DNA of 64,000 bases from Aliidiomarina maris. GTDB taxonomy: Bacteria > Pseudomonadota > Gammaproteobacteria > Enterobacterales > Alteromonadaceae. Position numbers and translations under genes: made by a program. The notes below the pieces were generated by a model. The model was not told the DNA's origin and made no database searches. It worked only from the letters and a program-made list of their open reading frames with translations. Positions 28,021 to 36,496 of the stretch are shown piece after piece. The DNA lies in assembly GCF_003987335.1 (NCBI RefSeq), contig NZ_PIPK01000006.1:1-64000 (forward strand). The letters are read 5' to 3'. Position 1 is the first letter of the stretch. Each line of letters starts with the position of its first letter.

Positions 28021-28588
28021 CCAAGCACGTAATTTATTTGGCGATCAACAAGAGCTGTGGTTGTTCGGTTACGGCTCGCTGATTTTTAAGGTCGACTTTC
28101 CCTATATTGAGCGCCGCCCAGCCACTATCTATAACTGGACTCGAAAATTCTGGCAAGGCTCCCATGATCATCGTGGCACGCCGCAATCGCCTGGACGTGT
28201 CGCAACGCTGGTTGAACAGCCTGGTGCTGTATGCTTGGGCATGGCTTATCGGGTGACCCCAGCGGTATTCGACCATCTAGATCACCGTGAGAAAAATGGT
28301 TATTTGCGTTTTACCACCGAGCTTCATTTCAGTGCGGACCCAACAACTGATACCGTGAAATCGGGCGCTCCGGTGCAAGGCTTAGTTTATATTGCAAGTG
28401 CGGATAACGCCGCGTTCTTAGGCCCAACCAGCGAACTGGAGATCGCTCGCCATGTTGCGGCGAGTGAAGGTCCCAGCGGTCCAAACGACGAGTACGTGCT
28501 GCATTTAGCCGATGCGTTGCGTGAGCTCGGCGCAGACGACCCTCACGTATACGCTATTGCCGACTATTTACGAAACGACTTTAGCTAA
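27995..28588 (+). CDS. ChaC-like gamma-glutamylcyclotransferase
   Basis: 197 aa, ATG 27995, preceded by GAGGAG inside the upstream gene, a 26-bp overlap suggesting translational coupling. The fold signature LFGYGSLIFKVDFPY and the Glu of DHREKNGY match the ChaC family, which cleaves the gamma-glutamyl bond of glutathione to give 5-oxoproline and Cys-Gly. RKFWQGSHDHRGTP is the conserved second block. Length fits bacterial ChaC-type proteins (about 180-230 aa). Coupling to a c-di-GMP phosphodiesterase is probably incidental. The gene ends 8 bp inside the convergent cyclase gene. Confidence 0.88.
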   Translation: MPQDTQALNQARNLFGDQQELWLFGYGSLIFKVDFPYIERRPATIYNWTRKFWQGSHDHRGTPQSPGRVATLVEQPGAVCLGMAYRVTPAVFDHLDHREKNGYLRFTTELHFSADPTTDTVKSGAPVQGLVYIASADNAAFLGPTSELEIARHVAASEGPSGPNDEYVLHLADALRELGADDPHVYAIADYLRNDFS

Positions 28589-29783
28589 TCACCACGCAGT
28601 TACGGCCTGCTTTCTTGGCTTTGTACAGTAAGGTGTCTGCACGTTTTATCATGGCTTGCTCAGACTCTTTCGGCTGGCGTAGCGCACACCCCATACTGAC
28701 GGTCACACGCACCGATTTAGTCGCAGGCTTGCCGCGCTGAGCGCGCCCTTGCTTATGGCTTTTTGGTCGTTGTTTTGCCCGCACCCGCAGCGGATAATTG
28801 GCTATCTGGGTACGCACCGCTTCAAGATCTTGCTCTATTCTATCGCTGTCTTGATGGTTAAATAACAAGGTAAATTCTTCCCCACCATAGCGGTAGCACT
28901 TGAATCCCCGCCCCTTTTTCAGTTGGCTACCGATCAGCTTTAACACCTGATCGCCCACATCGTGACCGTAGGTATCATTAAACTTTTTAAAATGGTCGAC
29001 ATCGAGCATAGTCACCGCGCTGCGACGGCCAAGTTTGCGCATGTCCGAATACAACGCTCGGCGGCCTGGAATTTGTGTCAGTTCGTCGATATAAGCCAAA
29101 TTCAGCATCTGCACAGCGAGGCCGAAAACCACTAACAATAGCACCGCAACCAGCGCTAAACGCAAACTAAATGGGTACTGTAACGCAAGCACTAAGCCGA
29201 CTAGCTGAATGCCAATAAACAGCTCCGCCCATTGACGCGGTTGGCTGAGCACCTTGATACGTCGGATGGTCCAAGTCAGCAACACCGCCAATGCCAAGCT
29301 AAGTGCTAACCATCCACTGCCTATGGTGTCAATAACCGGGGTGGTTTGCAGCCCATCCACGACATTTTGGGGGATAAAATCGAGCTGCGCATTGAGCAGT
29401 AGCCAAGGCCAAGTGATTAATACCGCTAACCAAATAATGCCCGCAGGCGTCCATAACGAGGGGCGTACGCGGCTACTGAGCAGCCAGCCGCATAACGCCA
29501 CTAACCAGGGCAATACGTGTTGCAGCAACCACCCTGATTGCGCGCTTAATGGTGCCGCCAGCGCGCTTTCAAGCGCGAACCATAAGCCACTACTTAAGCC
29601 TAGCCAATACCACCAGCTCCATTGCCGCATAAGTCCTGCTAATGTAGCAACTACAGCAATGAGGACATATAAGACGGTAGCTTGAGTTAACCAGCCGACA
29701 TGCGCATGCAGTAATTGCGCGAAAGGTGTAGCAAATAAGTGAGCTAACCAGACTATTAATGGAAGGGCAATTAAGAACGGCAA
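28581..29783 (-). CDS. Membrane-bound diguanylate cyclase with basic insertion
   Basis: 400 aa. The N-terminal ~220 residues are a run of about eight hydrophobic helices with no recognised sensor name. A GGDEF domain follows with an intact active site (YRYGGEEFTLLF) and the metal-binding MLDVDHFKKFND. The I-site is not conserved: KGRGFKCYRY has Arg but no Asp in the RxxD position, so product inhibition may be lost. Between the helix after GGEEF and the strand VRVTVSMG there is a Lys/Arg-rich insertion (KQRPKSHKQGRAQRG) that most cyclases lack. The start is taken at ATG 29783. The gene is convergent with the ChaC-like gene. Confidence 0.88.
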   Translation of the reverse strand: MPFLIALPLIVWLAHLFATPFAQLLHAHVGWLTQATVLYVLIAVVATLAGLMRQWSWWYWLGLSSGLWFALESALAAPLSAQSGWLLQHVLPWLVALCGWLLSSRVRPSLWTPAGIIWLAVLITWPWLLLNAQLDFIPQNVVDGLQTTPVIDTIGSGWLALSLALAVLLTWTIRRIKVLSQPRQWAELFIGIQLVGLVLALQYPFSLRLALVAVLLLVVFGLAVQMLNLAYIDELTQIPGRRALYSDMRKLGRRSAVTMLDVDHFKKFNDTYGHDVGDQVLKLIGSQLKKGRGFKCYRYGGEEFTLLFNHQDSDRIEQDLEAVRTQIANYPLRVRAKQRPKSHKQGRAQRGKPATKSVRVTVSMGCALRQPKESEQAMIKRADTLLYKAKKAGRNCVVIS

Positions 29784-29840
29784 ACGGCACCTGCGGATTT
29801 GTTTTTTGCGGTGCCCATATACTACTTAAGGTCGCAGATA

Positions 29841-29872
29841 AAACAAAGCCCACAATGCTGTGGGCTTTGTTT
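29841..29872 (-). terminator. Rho-independent terminator of the DUF1328 gene
   Basis: A near-perfect 14-bp stem (ACAAAGCCCACA / TGTGGGCTTTGT) with a 4-base loop and T-rich sequence on both sides. It lies about 28 bp after the DUF1328 stop and just before the start of the cyclase gene. Confidence 0.85.
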
Positions 29873-29899
29873 TGCGTTGAAAACGAGTTCCGAGTGCGG

Positions 29900-30076
29900 T
29901 TACACCCTTGGGCCACGTCCTCGAACTGCGTTTGCGATTAAAGAAATAACTAGCAGCACGATAAAAATAAAGAAAATAACCTGTGCAATACCTGCTGCCG
30001 CACCAGCAATACCACCAAATCCCATAATACCGGCGATAATTGCCACGATAAAAAATATTAATGCCCAACCTAACAT
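29900..30076 (-). CDS. DUF1328 (YtjA-like) small membrane protein
   Basis: 58 aa only. ATG 30076 is preceded by GGAGATTTCCT. The sequence starts [20 protein letters not shown], continues with a glycine/alanine-rich stretch ([20 protein letters not shown]) and ends [18 protein letters not shown]. This is a textbook DUF1328/YtjA protein with two membrane helices. The function is unknown; relatives are often induced by envelope or general stress. It has its own terminator. Upstream, TGTAGCAG at 30117-30124 and CTGCTACA at 30145-30152 form an inverted repeat that could be an operator. Confidence 0.9.
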   Translation of the reverse strand: MLGWALIFFIVAIIAGIMGFGGIAGAAAGIAQVIFFIFIVLLVISLIANAVRGRGPRV

Positions 30077-30226
30077 AGGAAATCTCCGTATTAATGTAAG
30101 TAGTTCGCCAATTAAATGTAGCAGCTACCTTTCAAAGCGCACGGCTGCTACACTGATTTAACTGATATTTTCCGTTTTGAAATGTCGCCAAGCCTTACCC
30201 CGCTTGGTATCAAAAGGAGTGTAAAG

Positions 30227-30778
30227 ATGCTATCAAGGTTATTTAGTCAGGGCGTTTGGATCGCCCTATGGGTCCCTGCGCTACTCCTCAGCGCGTTTGC
30301 TGCGAATGCCGAAGATGAGGTTCCAGCGACATTAGAGGAAGTCGCCTATGTGCAAAAGGCAACCTCGCAACACTATAGTGCGGGACAGCCAACAGCAGAG
30401 CAGTACGCTGAGTTTGCCAGCCATGGCGTTCGACATGTCGTTGATTTACGTCCGCCACAGGAAGCAGCACGCGCGGGCTTGAATAATGCAGCAGACGTGT
30501 CGGCTGCAGGCATGGCGTATTATCACATTCCTATTGCTGGGGGTGAGGATTTAACCCGCGAACATGTGGCGGCTTTAGACACCATATTGCAACGTATCGG
30601 CGATGACCCAGCGCTATTGCATTGTGCCAGTGGCAATCGCGTCGGCGCTATGTTGGCACTGCACGCAGCTTGGTATCAAGGTCAGGACGTAGACGCGGCC
30701 TTGGAGATTGGCCGTGCCTACGGCCTAACCAGTTTAGAGCCGTTTGTGACCGAAGCTATAAAAAACGCTGACGAGTAA
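30227..30778 (+). CDS. Exported protein-tyrosine-phosphatase-fold protein
   Basis: 183 aa from ATG 30227, with AAAGGAG upstream; the longer frame to 30182 lacks a site. Signal peptide (VWIALWVPALLLSAFAANA) then a dual-specificity-phosphatase fold: VRHVVDLRPPQE, YYHIPIAGGEDLT and the P-loop LLHCASGNRVGA. The loop is C-x4-R rather than the usual C-x5-R; the same shorter spacing occurs in the DUF442/beta-lactamase-hydrolase-like group, to which this probably belongs. It should be periplasmic. The substrate is unknown. The gene stands alone, convergent with the DUF962 gene 3 bp away. Confidence 0.75.
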   Translation: MLSRLFSQGVWIALWVPALLLSAFAANAEDEVPATLEEVAYVQKATSQHYSAGQPTAEQYAEFASHGVRHVVDLRPPQEAARAGLNNAADVSAAGMAYYHIPIAGGEDLTREHVAALDTILQRIGDDPALLHCASGNRVGAMLALHAAWYQGQDVDAALEIGRAYGLTSLEPFVTEAIKNADE

Positions 30779-30781
30779 TCG

Positions 30782-31321
30782 CTACACCTGTGGCGTCGGG
30801 GCGTGACTACTGGTATCTGGCATCAGTCGCGCCACTTCGTCTTCTACGGCATGGCGTAAGTTGCGCCGCAGACCTAACATAAACACCACTTCAGCGACCA
30901 CAAACAGCGGGCCGATGACCAATCCCATTAAGTCGTCAACGAATGCGGGTTTACGCCCTTCAAAATAATGGCCGACAAATTGCCATACCCAGCCGACTAC
31001 GAACAGCCCAAGGCTCCAGCTTAACCACAACGCCGTGGGTGCCGACGCAATACCAGCGGTCGCCCAGATGCCCAGCAGTAATAATACCGTCATCAACACG
31101 CCGAAGGCGGCATCTAAGCGCCAGTAATAAACCCCAGCGGCCACCACTACAACGAGTGCCAAAGTAATGTCTATACCCGCGACGGTGGCAAAATGAGCGC
31201 GCGCAAGTAAGGCAATAATACCCAACACGATGAGCGGGATACCGACTAAGTGGGTCGCAATGTTGCGCTTATCGCGGTGATAACACGCGTATTGAGCGAG
31301 CTGTTGAGTAATCGTTTTCAT
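30782..31321 (-). CDS. DUF962/Mpo1-like membrane protein
   Basis: 179 aa from ATG 31321, chosen because TTGGAG lies 8 bases upstream. It has about four hydrophobic helices and the conserved His-containing blocks of the family: YHRDKRNIATHLVGIP near the start, WRLDAAFGVL, and QFVGHYFEGRKPAFVDDL. Yeast Mpo1 is an Fe-dependent dioxygenase in the alpha-oxidation of 2-hydroxy fatty acids; bacterial relatives are largely uncharacterised. A CYP152 enzyme encoded elsewhere in this window makes 2- or 3-hydroxy fatty acids, so a functional link is conceivable but speculative. Confidence 0.82.
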   Translation of the reverse strand: MKTITQQLAQYACYHRDKRNIATHLVGIPLIVLGIIALLARAHFATVAGIDITLALVVVVAAGVYYWRLDAAFGVLMTVLLLLGIWATAGIASAPTALWLSWSLGLFVVGWVWQFVGHYFEGRKPAFVDDLMGLVIGPLFVVAEVVFMLGLRRNLRHAVEDEVARLMPDTSSHAPTPQV

Positions 31322-31367
31322 ATCATGGCTCCAATAGGTCAATTAGCAGCATACGCGCGCATATTAG

Positions 31368-33419
31368 CTAAGGCAATATTCGATAGCGCCCATAACCGCG
31401 TTCGTCGCGCCCGATATACTCGATGTCACGCTGCTGTCTAGCCTCCTGCTGAGCACTGGACGAGGCACCGCTATGAATATATACCTGAGCGCCGCGTGGC
31501 AACACCAAATACCAGTTTTCAATCACTTCTGGGCGGTATCCGTTGGGGTACTGCTGGCCCAATTGAGTGACATAATCAAGTAACACGTCACGCACTTCGT
31601 GGGGTCCTTCGTAGACCGTGGTCGAGCCGTCTAAGTGGGGAAAGTTTCCGCCGCCACCCGCGCGATAATTATTGGTTACCACCAAAAACTCATCGTCCGC
31701 TCTGATCAGCTCGCCTTGATACCGTAAATTGTATACCCGATGGTTACGCCGATTCACCAGTTCGCCCTGACTATCAAAGCGTGCCGGGTAGTGCGGTTGC
31801 AGCTCATAGGTAATGCCTGCGAGTACGTCAAAATTAAAGCTCGCTACCTCGCCGCTTAGCAGTGGTTCGGGCGATGTGGCCTGCATTTGGATTTGGTTAT
31901 ATATGCGAGCGCTCATTTCCAGCCAATCACGTAACTGAATACCGGTCACCTTCACTATCTGAATGGTATTGGGAAACACATACATGTCTTTAACGTTGGC
32001 TAAGGTAATTTCTCCTGCCTCAATGCTGGTGTAATGCTCTGGCCCTTGGCCACCATTTCTAAATGGTGCTGCGGCACTTAAGATTGGCAGGTCAGGCGGC
32101 AACATACCCAAGCGTTGCAAGGCTTTGCCATGCTCGAGCTGAGCTTGGTTGACGAGTTGTACCGTGAGCTCAGGACCCACTTGAGCGAAGTAATTACGCA
32201 GCGGGCGTTGCATGTTCAAGAGCGGAGTTTGCAGCCACTCCAAAGTACTCGCATGGGCCTCTGCGACCACTTCTTTCACCGTGGCATCGCGCTCGCCACT
32301 CAGAGCTTTGACGGTGACTTGGCTATCCACCACTTGCCAGCCTCGACCCTGTGGTTCGAGGTACAAGTCGATCACGCCTAAGTGGTTACCCCAGTAACCC
32401 GGTTGCACAGCAGGCACACCGTGGATATATCCGCCTTGGTTATCAACCCCCGGCAAATCGTCGTAGCGCGCGTCACCGGGGAAAATGTTATGCTGGTGAC
32501 CAAATAAAATCGCGTCGATACCATCGACTTGCGCTAGCTGTAACGTTGCTTGTTCAGCAAACTGCGGATAATCGTCAAATAACTGCAACCCTGCATGAGG
32601 CACGGCGACAATAATGTCAGCACCGGCTTGCTGCATTTGTGGGATAAAATGCCGCGCGGCATCGACCATGTCATATACTGCGACTTGGTCACGCAAGTGA
32701 CGTGCGTTCCAATTCATAATTTGCGGTGGCAAAAAGCCAATCACCCCAATATTGACGGTATGTTCACGCCCTTGACTGTCAGTCAATTGACGACGCTTTA
32801 TTACATAGGGTTGTGCAAGTGGCCGCCGTTCACTTATTGCAGGGCCTTGGCCTAAACGCTGGCGACCAGCATGTTCCGGAGTATCGGCGTAAAATACATT
32901 AGCGCTGATAACATCAAACTCAGCACCCGCCATTGTGGCGTTGAGAAAATCTAAGCCAAAATCGAATTCATGATTGCCTAAATTCGCCACATCGTATTGC
33001 AACTGATTCAACGTTGCGATCACCGGATGCACCTGCTGTGCTAAGTAGTCGCTGGGCTGCGCAGCAACCCAGTCGCCCAATGCAGCCCCCTGAATAAGGT
33101 CACCATTATCAATTAACAAATTGTTTGGGCTCTCAGCACGCGCATGCGCAATTAGCGCCGCGGTATGTTCGAGGCCGAAGCTGCTATCACCTTGCTGGGT
33201 GAAGTAGTCATAGCCCAACATATGTGCATGTAAATCAGTGGTTTCTATCAAGCGTAATTGGATGCGCGTGTCTGCAGGCACCGCCGCAGGTGACGGCTGC
33301 GAAGACGGTGCGCAAGCGACTAACCAGGAGGCACAAGCAGCTGCCAACAAAGTTTTAGGAACGTCGACACGCAGCTTACTTGCAAGTAGAGCTTGATGAG
33401 AATTGCGATGTGTTTGCAT
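31368..33419 (-). CDS. cpdB: Bifunctional 2',3'-cyclic-nucleotide phosphodiesterase / 3'-nucleotidase lipoprotein
   Basis: 683 aa from ATG 33419; an upstream TTG at 33470 is less likely. Lipobox ASWLVAC with the acylated Cys. Calcineurin-type metallophosphatase domain: IETTDLHAHML, DNGDLIQGAALGD, NLGNHEFDFG and FGHQHNIFPG carry the di-metal ligands; then the nucleotide-binding C-terminal domain (AAPFRNGGQGPEHYT, VVTNNYRAGGGGNFP). This is the CpdB organisation, but anchored as a lipoprotein where E. coli CpdB is soluble periplasmic. It releases nucleosides and phosphate from 2',3'-cNMPs and 3'-NMPs for scavenging. It is a single gene with its promoter facing away from the DUF389 gene. Confidence 0.9.
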   Translation of the reverse strand: MQTHRNSHQALLASKLRVDVPKTLLAAACASWLVACAPSSQPSPAAVPADTRIQLRLIETTDLHAHMLGYDYFTQQGDSSFGLEHTAALIAHARAESPNNLLIDNGDLIQGAALGDWVAAQPSDYLAQQVHPVIATLNQLQYDVANLGNHEFDFGLDFLNATMAGAEFDVISANVFYADTPEHAGRQRLGQGPAISERRPLAQPYVIKRRQLTDSQGREHTVNIGVIGFLPPQIMNWNARHLRDQVAVYDMVDAARHFIPQMQQAGADIIVAVPHAGLQLFDDYPQFAEQATLQLAQVDGIDAILFGHQHNIFPGDARYDDLPGVDNQGGYIHGVPAVQPGYWGNHLGVIDLYLEPQGRGWQVVDSQVTVKALSGERDATVKEVVAEAHASTLEWLQTPLLNMQRPLRNYFAQVGPELTVQLVNQAQLEHGKALQRLGMLPPDLPILSAAAPFRNGGQGPEHYTSIEAGEITLANVKDMYVFPNTIQIVKVTGIQLRDWLEMSARIYNQIQMQATSPEPLLSGEVASFNFDVLAGITYELQPHYPARFDSQGELVNRRNHRVYNLRYQGELIRADDEFLVVTNNYRAGGGGNFPHLDGSTTVYEGPHEVRDVLLDYVTQLGQQYPNGYRPEVIENWYLVLPRGAQVYIHSGASSSAQQEARQQRDIEYIGRDERGYGRYRILP

Positions 33420-33605
33420 AAAGTTTGACCGCCTTGCTAAAAACGCAGTTCCTGAAGATAAAAGACGCAAAGCTAAAAGCTTTCAATCCTGGTTCATTAT
33501 ATAAGTTAAATATGACGCATATACCATTGCGCATGACACCGTTAGCATGCTTAACTTCTTTACCTAAACATGTCGCCATTTCGGCTAGCTACGGCGCGCA
33601 AAAAT

Positions 33606-35561
33606 ATGTCTGAAGCCCACAAAACACGTTTCGTCGAGAAAGCGCTACTGGTGCATCCAGAAGGTCAGTACCCGCTATTGCAAAGCATTCATAGCTTCGG
33701 TTTAACCCATGACATTCAGCTCATTGACGTCACTGAAGATGAGTTTTTAAGTCAACCAGGTTACTACATGGACCAAGCTGAGCATGTCGTCGCTTTGGTC
33801 ACCGACCAAAGCGTACGCGATTATATTGAGCTGGCAAAAACGCTTAATTTTTCCCTTGGTTTCGTGCCGCTGCATAAAGGCTTAATGCTGACGCAATGGT
33901 TTAAGCTTCCAACCAAGACCGACGCTGCCATACGTTTGGCGTTAGAAAATGACCCCGAAGCATTGGATATCTTACGCTGTAATGAGGAAATAGTGCTTGG
34001 CACTGTCAGCGTTGGTCAAACCCCGTTTCTAAAGCAGCAAAATAGCGCTTATTTACAGCGTAACCAGTCTAGCTGGCGTTTTCTACTCTACTGGCTGGCG
34101 TTGTTTTGGTCTAGCGTACTTACACTTTTTAGTATTCGCGTGATGCCCGTGACGTTATCCACGGCTCGCAAACAAGGTATTCGCACGGCGATAACCGGCT
34201 TGGTTGCGTTTGAAAATGACCTCCAAGGTGGCGCAGCACGTCTGCTGGACACGAGTCTATCAGCACAAGACGCGCGCTTTTCTGCCATTGTTATTGCACC
34301 GAAATCTATTGTGCAGTACATCGCTTTCTTACTCGCCACCTTAGGTCGCCGCCGCAGATCTCTGCAGCGTCTACCACAAGCAGTCAGCTATATAAAAGCG
34401 GACCGTTTGCTGATTGAAAGTGCACAACCGATTAAGTTTTATCTGGATGGAAAGCCACGTAAAGCCGACAAGATCTGTCTGGACATGTACCCTCGCGCAG
34501 TTCGGGTCAATTTAAGTGATGCCTACCACGCCATGCATCAGGCCTCGAACGACAATAAAGATACGATGCGGATTGAGAACCTGCCGCAAAATGAAGCTCG
34601 GGTAGCCAATATTGCGCGCCGCTTACCGTTTTTTACCCATGCGCTGGAAGAAGATTTCAAAGAAGCCTTTGTACAGCTGCGTGACAACGCCACCACCAGC
34701 CCCGATTACATCGCCTTGATGATGCTAAGTACCATGGTGGCTGCTTTAGGTCTGTTTGTGAACAGCGCTGCGGTGATTATTGGCGCGATGATCTTAGCGC
34801 CGCTGATGGCTCCTTTGGTGTCTGCTGCGATGGGGCTGTTGCGCGGCGAGCGCCAACTTCTGCTGCAATCCTTGCGCACTATCGGTGTTGGTATTGGTCT
34901 ATCGCTTACCACAGCCGCGGTGATTGCGCGTATCTTCCCGATTGAAAATATCACCCCCGAAATTAGTGGCCGCCTGCAACCCGCGATACTCGACCTCGGC
35001 ATCGCGATTGCGTGTGGTGTCGCAGGTGCGTACGCCTACGCGCGCTCATCAGTGATGCGCAGCTTGCCCGGTGTCGCCATTGCGGTCGCGTTAGTGCCGC
35101 CACTTTGCGTGGTCGGTATTGGTATTGGCTGGTGGCGTTTGGATATGGTGATGGGCGCTGGTCTATTATTCGTCACCAACTTAATTGGCGTCATCGGCGC
35201 AGCAGTGGTGACCTTTATGGTGCTTGGTTACGCGCCAGTACAGCGCGCTAAGCGCGGCCTTCTGGTCACTGCGTTATCCATGGTCGTAATCGCGATTCCA
35301 CTATCGGTTTCGTTCTTTGGCATGTATCAACACTGGCAAATTGAACGTGACGTTGCCCAACGTGAATTCGAGGTGTTGCAGCAGCGTGTGCAGTTAGTCA
35401 ATGTGCAGGTGAGCGTGAGTAAGGACTTGATTCATATTCGCGCCGAAAGCCTCGGCCGCGAACCGTTGAGCCTAGAGCAAGGCGAAGCACTCAAAGCCGA
35501 GTTAGAAAGCCAATGGCAACGCAGCGTCACCCTTGAACTTGGCCATCGCTTAAAGATTTAG
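33606..35561 (+). CDS. DUF389 (TIGR00341) membrane protein with lipid-kinase-like N-terminal part
   Basis: 651 aa from ATG 33606 (ATG 33570 would add 12 residues; neither has a clear ribosome-binding site). The C-terminal half is a DUF389 domain with about six helices: LMMLSTMVAALGLFVNSAAV, IIGAMILAPLMAPL, VAIAVALVPPLCVVGIGIG. The N-terminal ~300 residues include GLVAFENDLQGGAARLLDTS and IKFYLDGKPRKADKICLDMY; the latter resembles the C-terminal lobe of YegS/diacylglycerol-kinase-type proteins, but the GGDGT nucleotide-binding motif of those kinases is absent. The hybrid layout is known in some gammaproteobacteria. The function is unknown. Confidence 0.8.
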   Translation: MSEAHKTRFVEKALLVHPEGQYPLLQSIHSFGLTHDIQLIDVTEDEFLSQPGYYMDQAEHVVALVTDQSVRDYIELAKTLNFSLGFVPLHKGLMLTQWFKLPTKTDAAIRLALENDPEALDILRCNEEIVLGTVSVGQTPFLKQQNSAYLQRNQSSWRFLLYWLALFWSSVLTLFSIRVMPVTLSTARKQGIRTAITGLVAFENDLQGGAARLLDTSLSAQDARFSAIVIAPKSIVQYIAFLLATLGRRRRSLQRLPQAVSYIKADRLLIESAQPIKFYLDGKPRKADKICLDMYPRAVRVNLSDAYHAMHQASNDNKDTMRIENLPQNEARVANIARRLPFFTHALEEDFKEAFVQLRDNATTSPDYIALMMLSTMVAALGLFVNSAAVIIGAMILAPLMAPLVSAAMGLLRGERQLLLQSLRTIGVGIGLSLTTAAVIARIFPIENITPEISGRLQPAILDLGIAIACGVAGAYAYARSSVMRSLPGVAIAVALVPPLCVVGIGIGWWRLDMVMGAGLLFVTNLIGVIGAAVVTFMVLGYAPVQRAKRGLLVTALSMVVIAIPLSVSFFGMYQHWQIERDVAQREFEVLQQRVQLVNVQVSVSKDLIHIRAESLGREPLSLEQGEALKAELESQWQRSVTLELGHRLKI

Positions 35562-35586
35562 CCGCGGCCACTAGCAAACGGGGTGC

Positions 35587-36387
35587 TTAATAGCACCCCA
35601 ACACTTTCACCCGCGCAATTTGACTGACGCCTTTTAATGCCCCTTGCATGGCAATGTTTTCTACTTCTACTGCAACATCAATAAAAAAGTGATAACGACC
35701 AAACCCTTGCCCGGTTGGGCGCGACACAATTGAAGTCAAGTTAAGTCGACGTGTGGAAAAGCAGTGCAGCACCTTCTCCAGTAAACCAGGGCGGTCATCG
35801 TCATTGATCACCATAATGGATGTCTTATTACCGACCGCATCCCTTGGTGTTGGCCCTGCCTTAAGCACCACAAAGCGCGTCTGATTATGACTGTAATCCT
35901 GTACGTCGGTGCGCAAGCAGTGCATGGATGCGGGTAATTGCTGGTCCAAATGGCTAGGTATAATCGCGCCAGCCCCCTGCCCGTACTCTGTTGCTAACGC
36001 TAAAGATTCGGTGTTGCTCTGCGTTGGCACAATCTCAATGTCACCTAAACTGTCAATGTAATCGCGGCACTGGCCACGGGCGACGAATTGCACGTATAAA
36101 CGCTCTATGTTGTCGCCGTGCGCACACACACTAAAGGCGATGGGAAGACTCATTTCTTGTGCAATATGTACGTCCGCAGTGACTAAGTAATCAAGTACCA
36201 CCGGTACAAACCCTTCAGAGACGTTTTCTATCGGCACTACCGCGACATCCGCTTGTGCTGGCAGTGCCAGCAAACAACGTTGTAAGTGGCTGTGCAATTG
36301 CAGTTGATGGCCTTGTGCAGGCGCGAATAAACCCAGCGCAGCCTGCTCGCTAAAAGTACCGGACGGTCCAAGGGTTGCTACTTGCAC
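35587..36387 (-). CDS. pheA: Prephenate dehydratase (monofunctional)
   Basis: 266 aa, ATG 36387, beginning MQVATLGPSGTFSEQAA as expected. The catalytic block NQTRFVVLK carries the Thr-Arg-Phe triad of prephenate dehydratases. The C-terminal ACT domain has DRPGLLEKVLHCF and a SRPTGQGFGRYHFFIDV stretch equivalent to the ESRP phenylalanine-binding region (here VSRP). There is no chorismate mutase domain, unlike E. coli PheA. It converts prephenate to phenylpyruvate, feedback-inhibited by Phe. It is divergent from a serine hydrolase. The upstream 110 bp includes an 8-bp inverted repeat that may be its operator. Confidence 0.9.
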   Translation of the reverse strand: MQVATLGPSGTFSEQAALGLFAPAQGHQLQLHSHLQRCLLALPAQADVAVVPIENVSEGFVPVVLDYLVTADVHIAQEMSLPIAFSVCAHGDNIERLYVQFVARGQCRDYIDSLGDIEIVPTQSNTESLALATEYGQGAGAIIPSHLDQQLPASMHCLRTDVQDYSHNQTRFVVLKAGPTPRDAVGNKTSIMVINDDDRPGLLEKVLHCFSTRRLNLTSIVSRPTGQGFGRYHFFIDVAVEVENIAMQGALKGVSQIARVKVLGCY

Positions 36388-36412
36388 GACTTACCTCAAA
36401 TCAAAAACTTCG

Positions 36413-36435
36413 ATAGTATGTGGGTTCCATACTAT
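36413..36435. promoter_or_regulatory. Inverted repeat upstream of pheA
   Basis: ATAGTATG and CATACTAT, perfect 8-bp arms around 7 bases, lie 26 bp before the pheA start and 62 bp before the serine hydrolase start. A protein-binding site for a regulator of either gene is possible. Confidence 0.35.
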
Positions 36436-36496
36436 ATTCAATATCCGCCGTGCTGGGCGAAAACATTTGTGCAGCCAAGCTTTACAAGGACAACCC

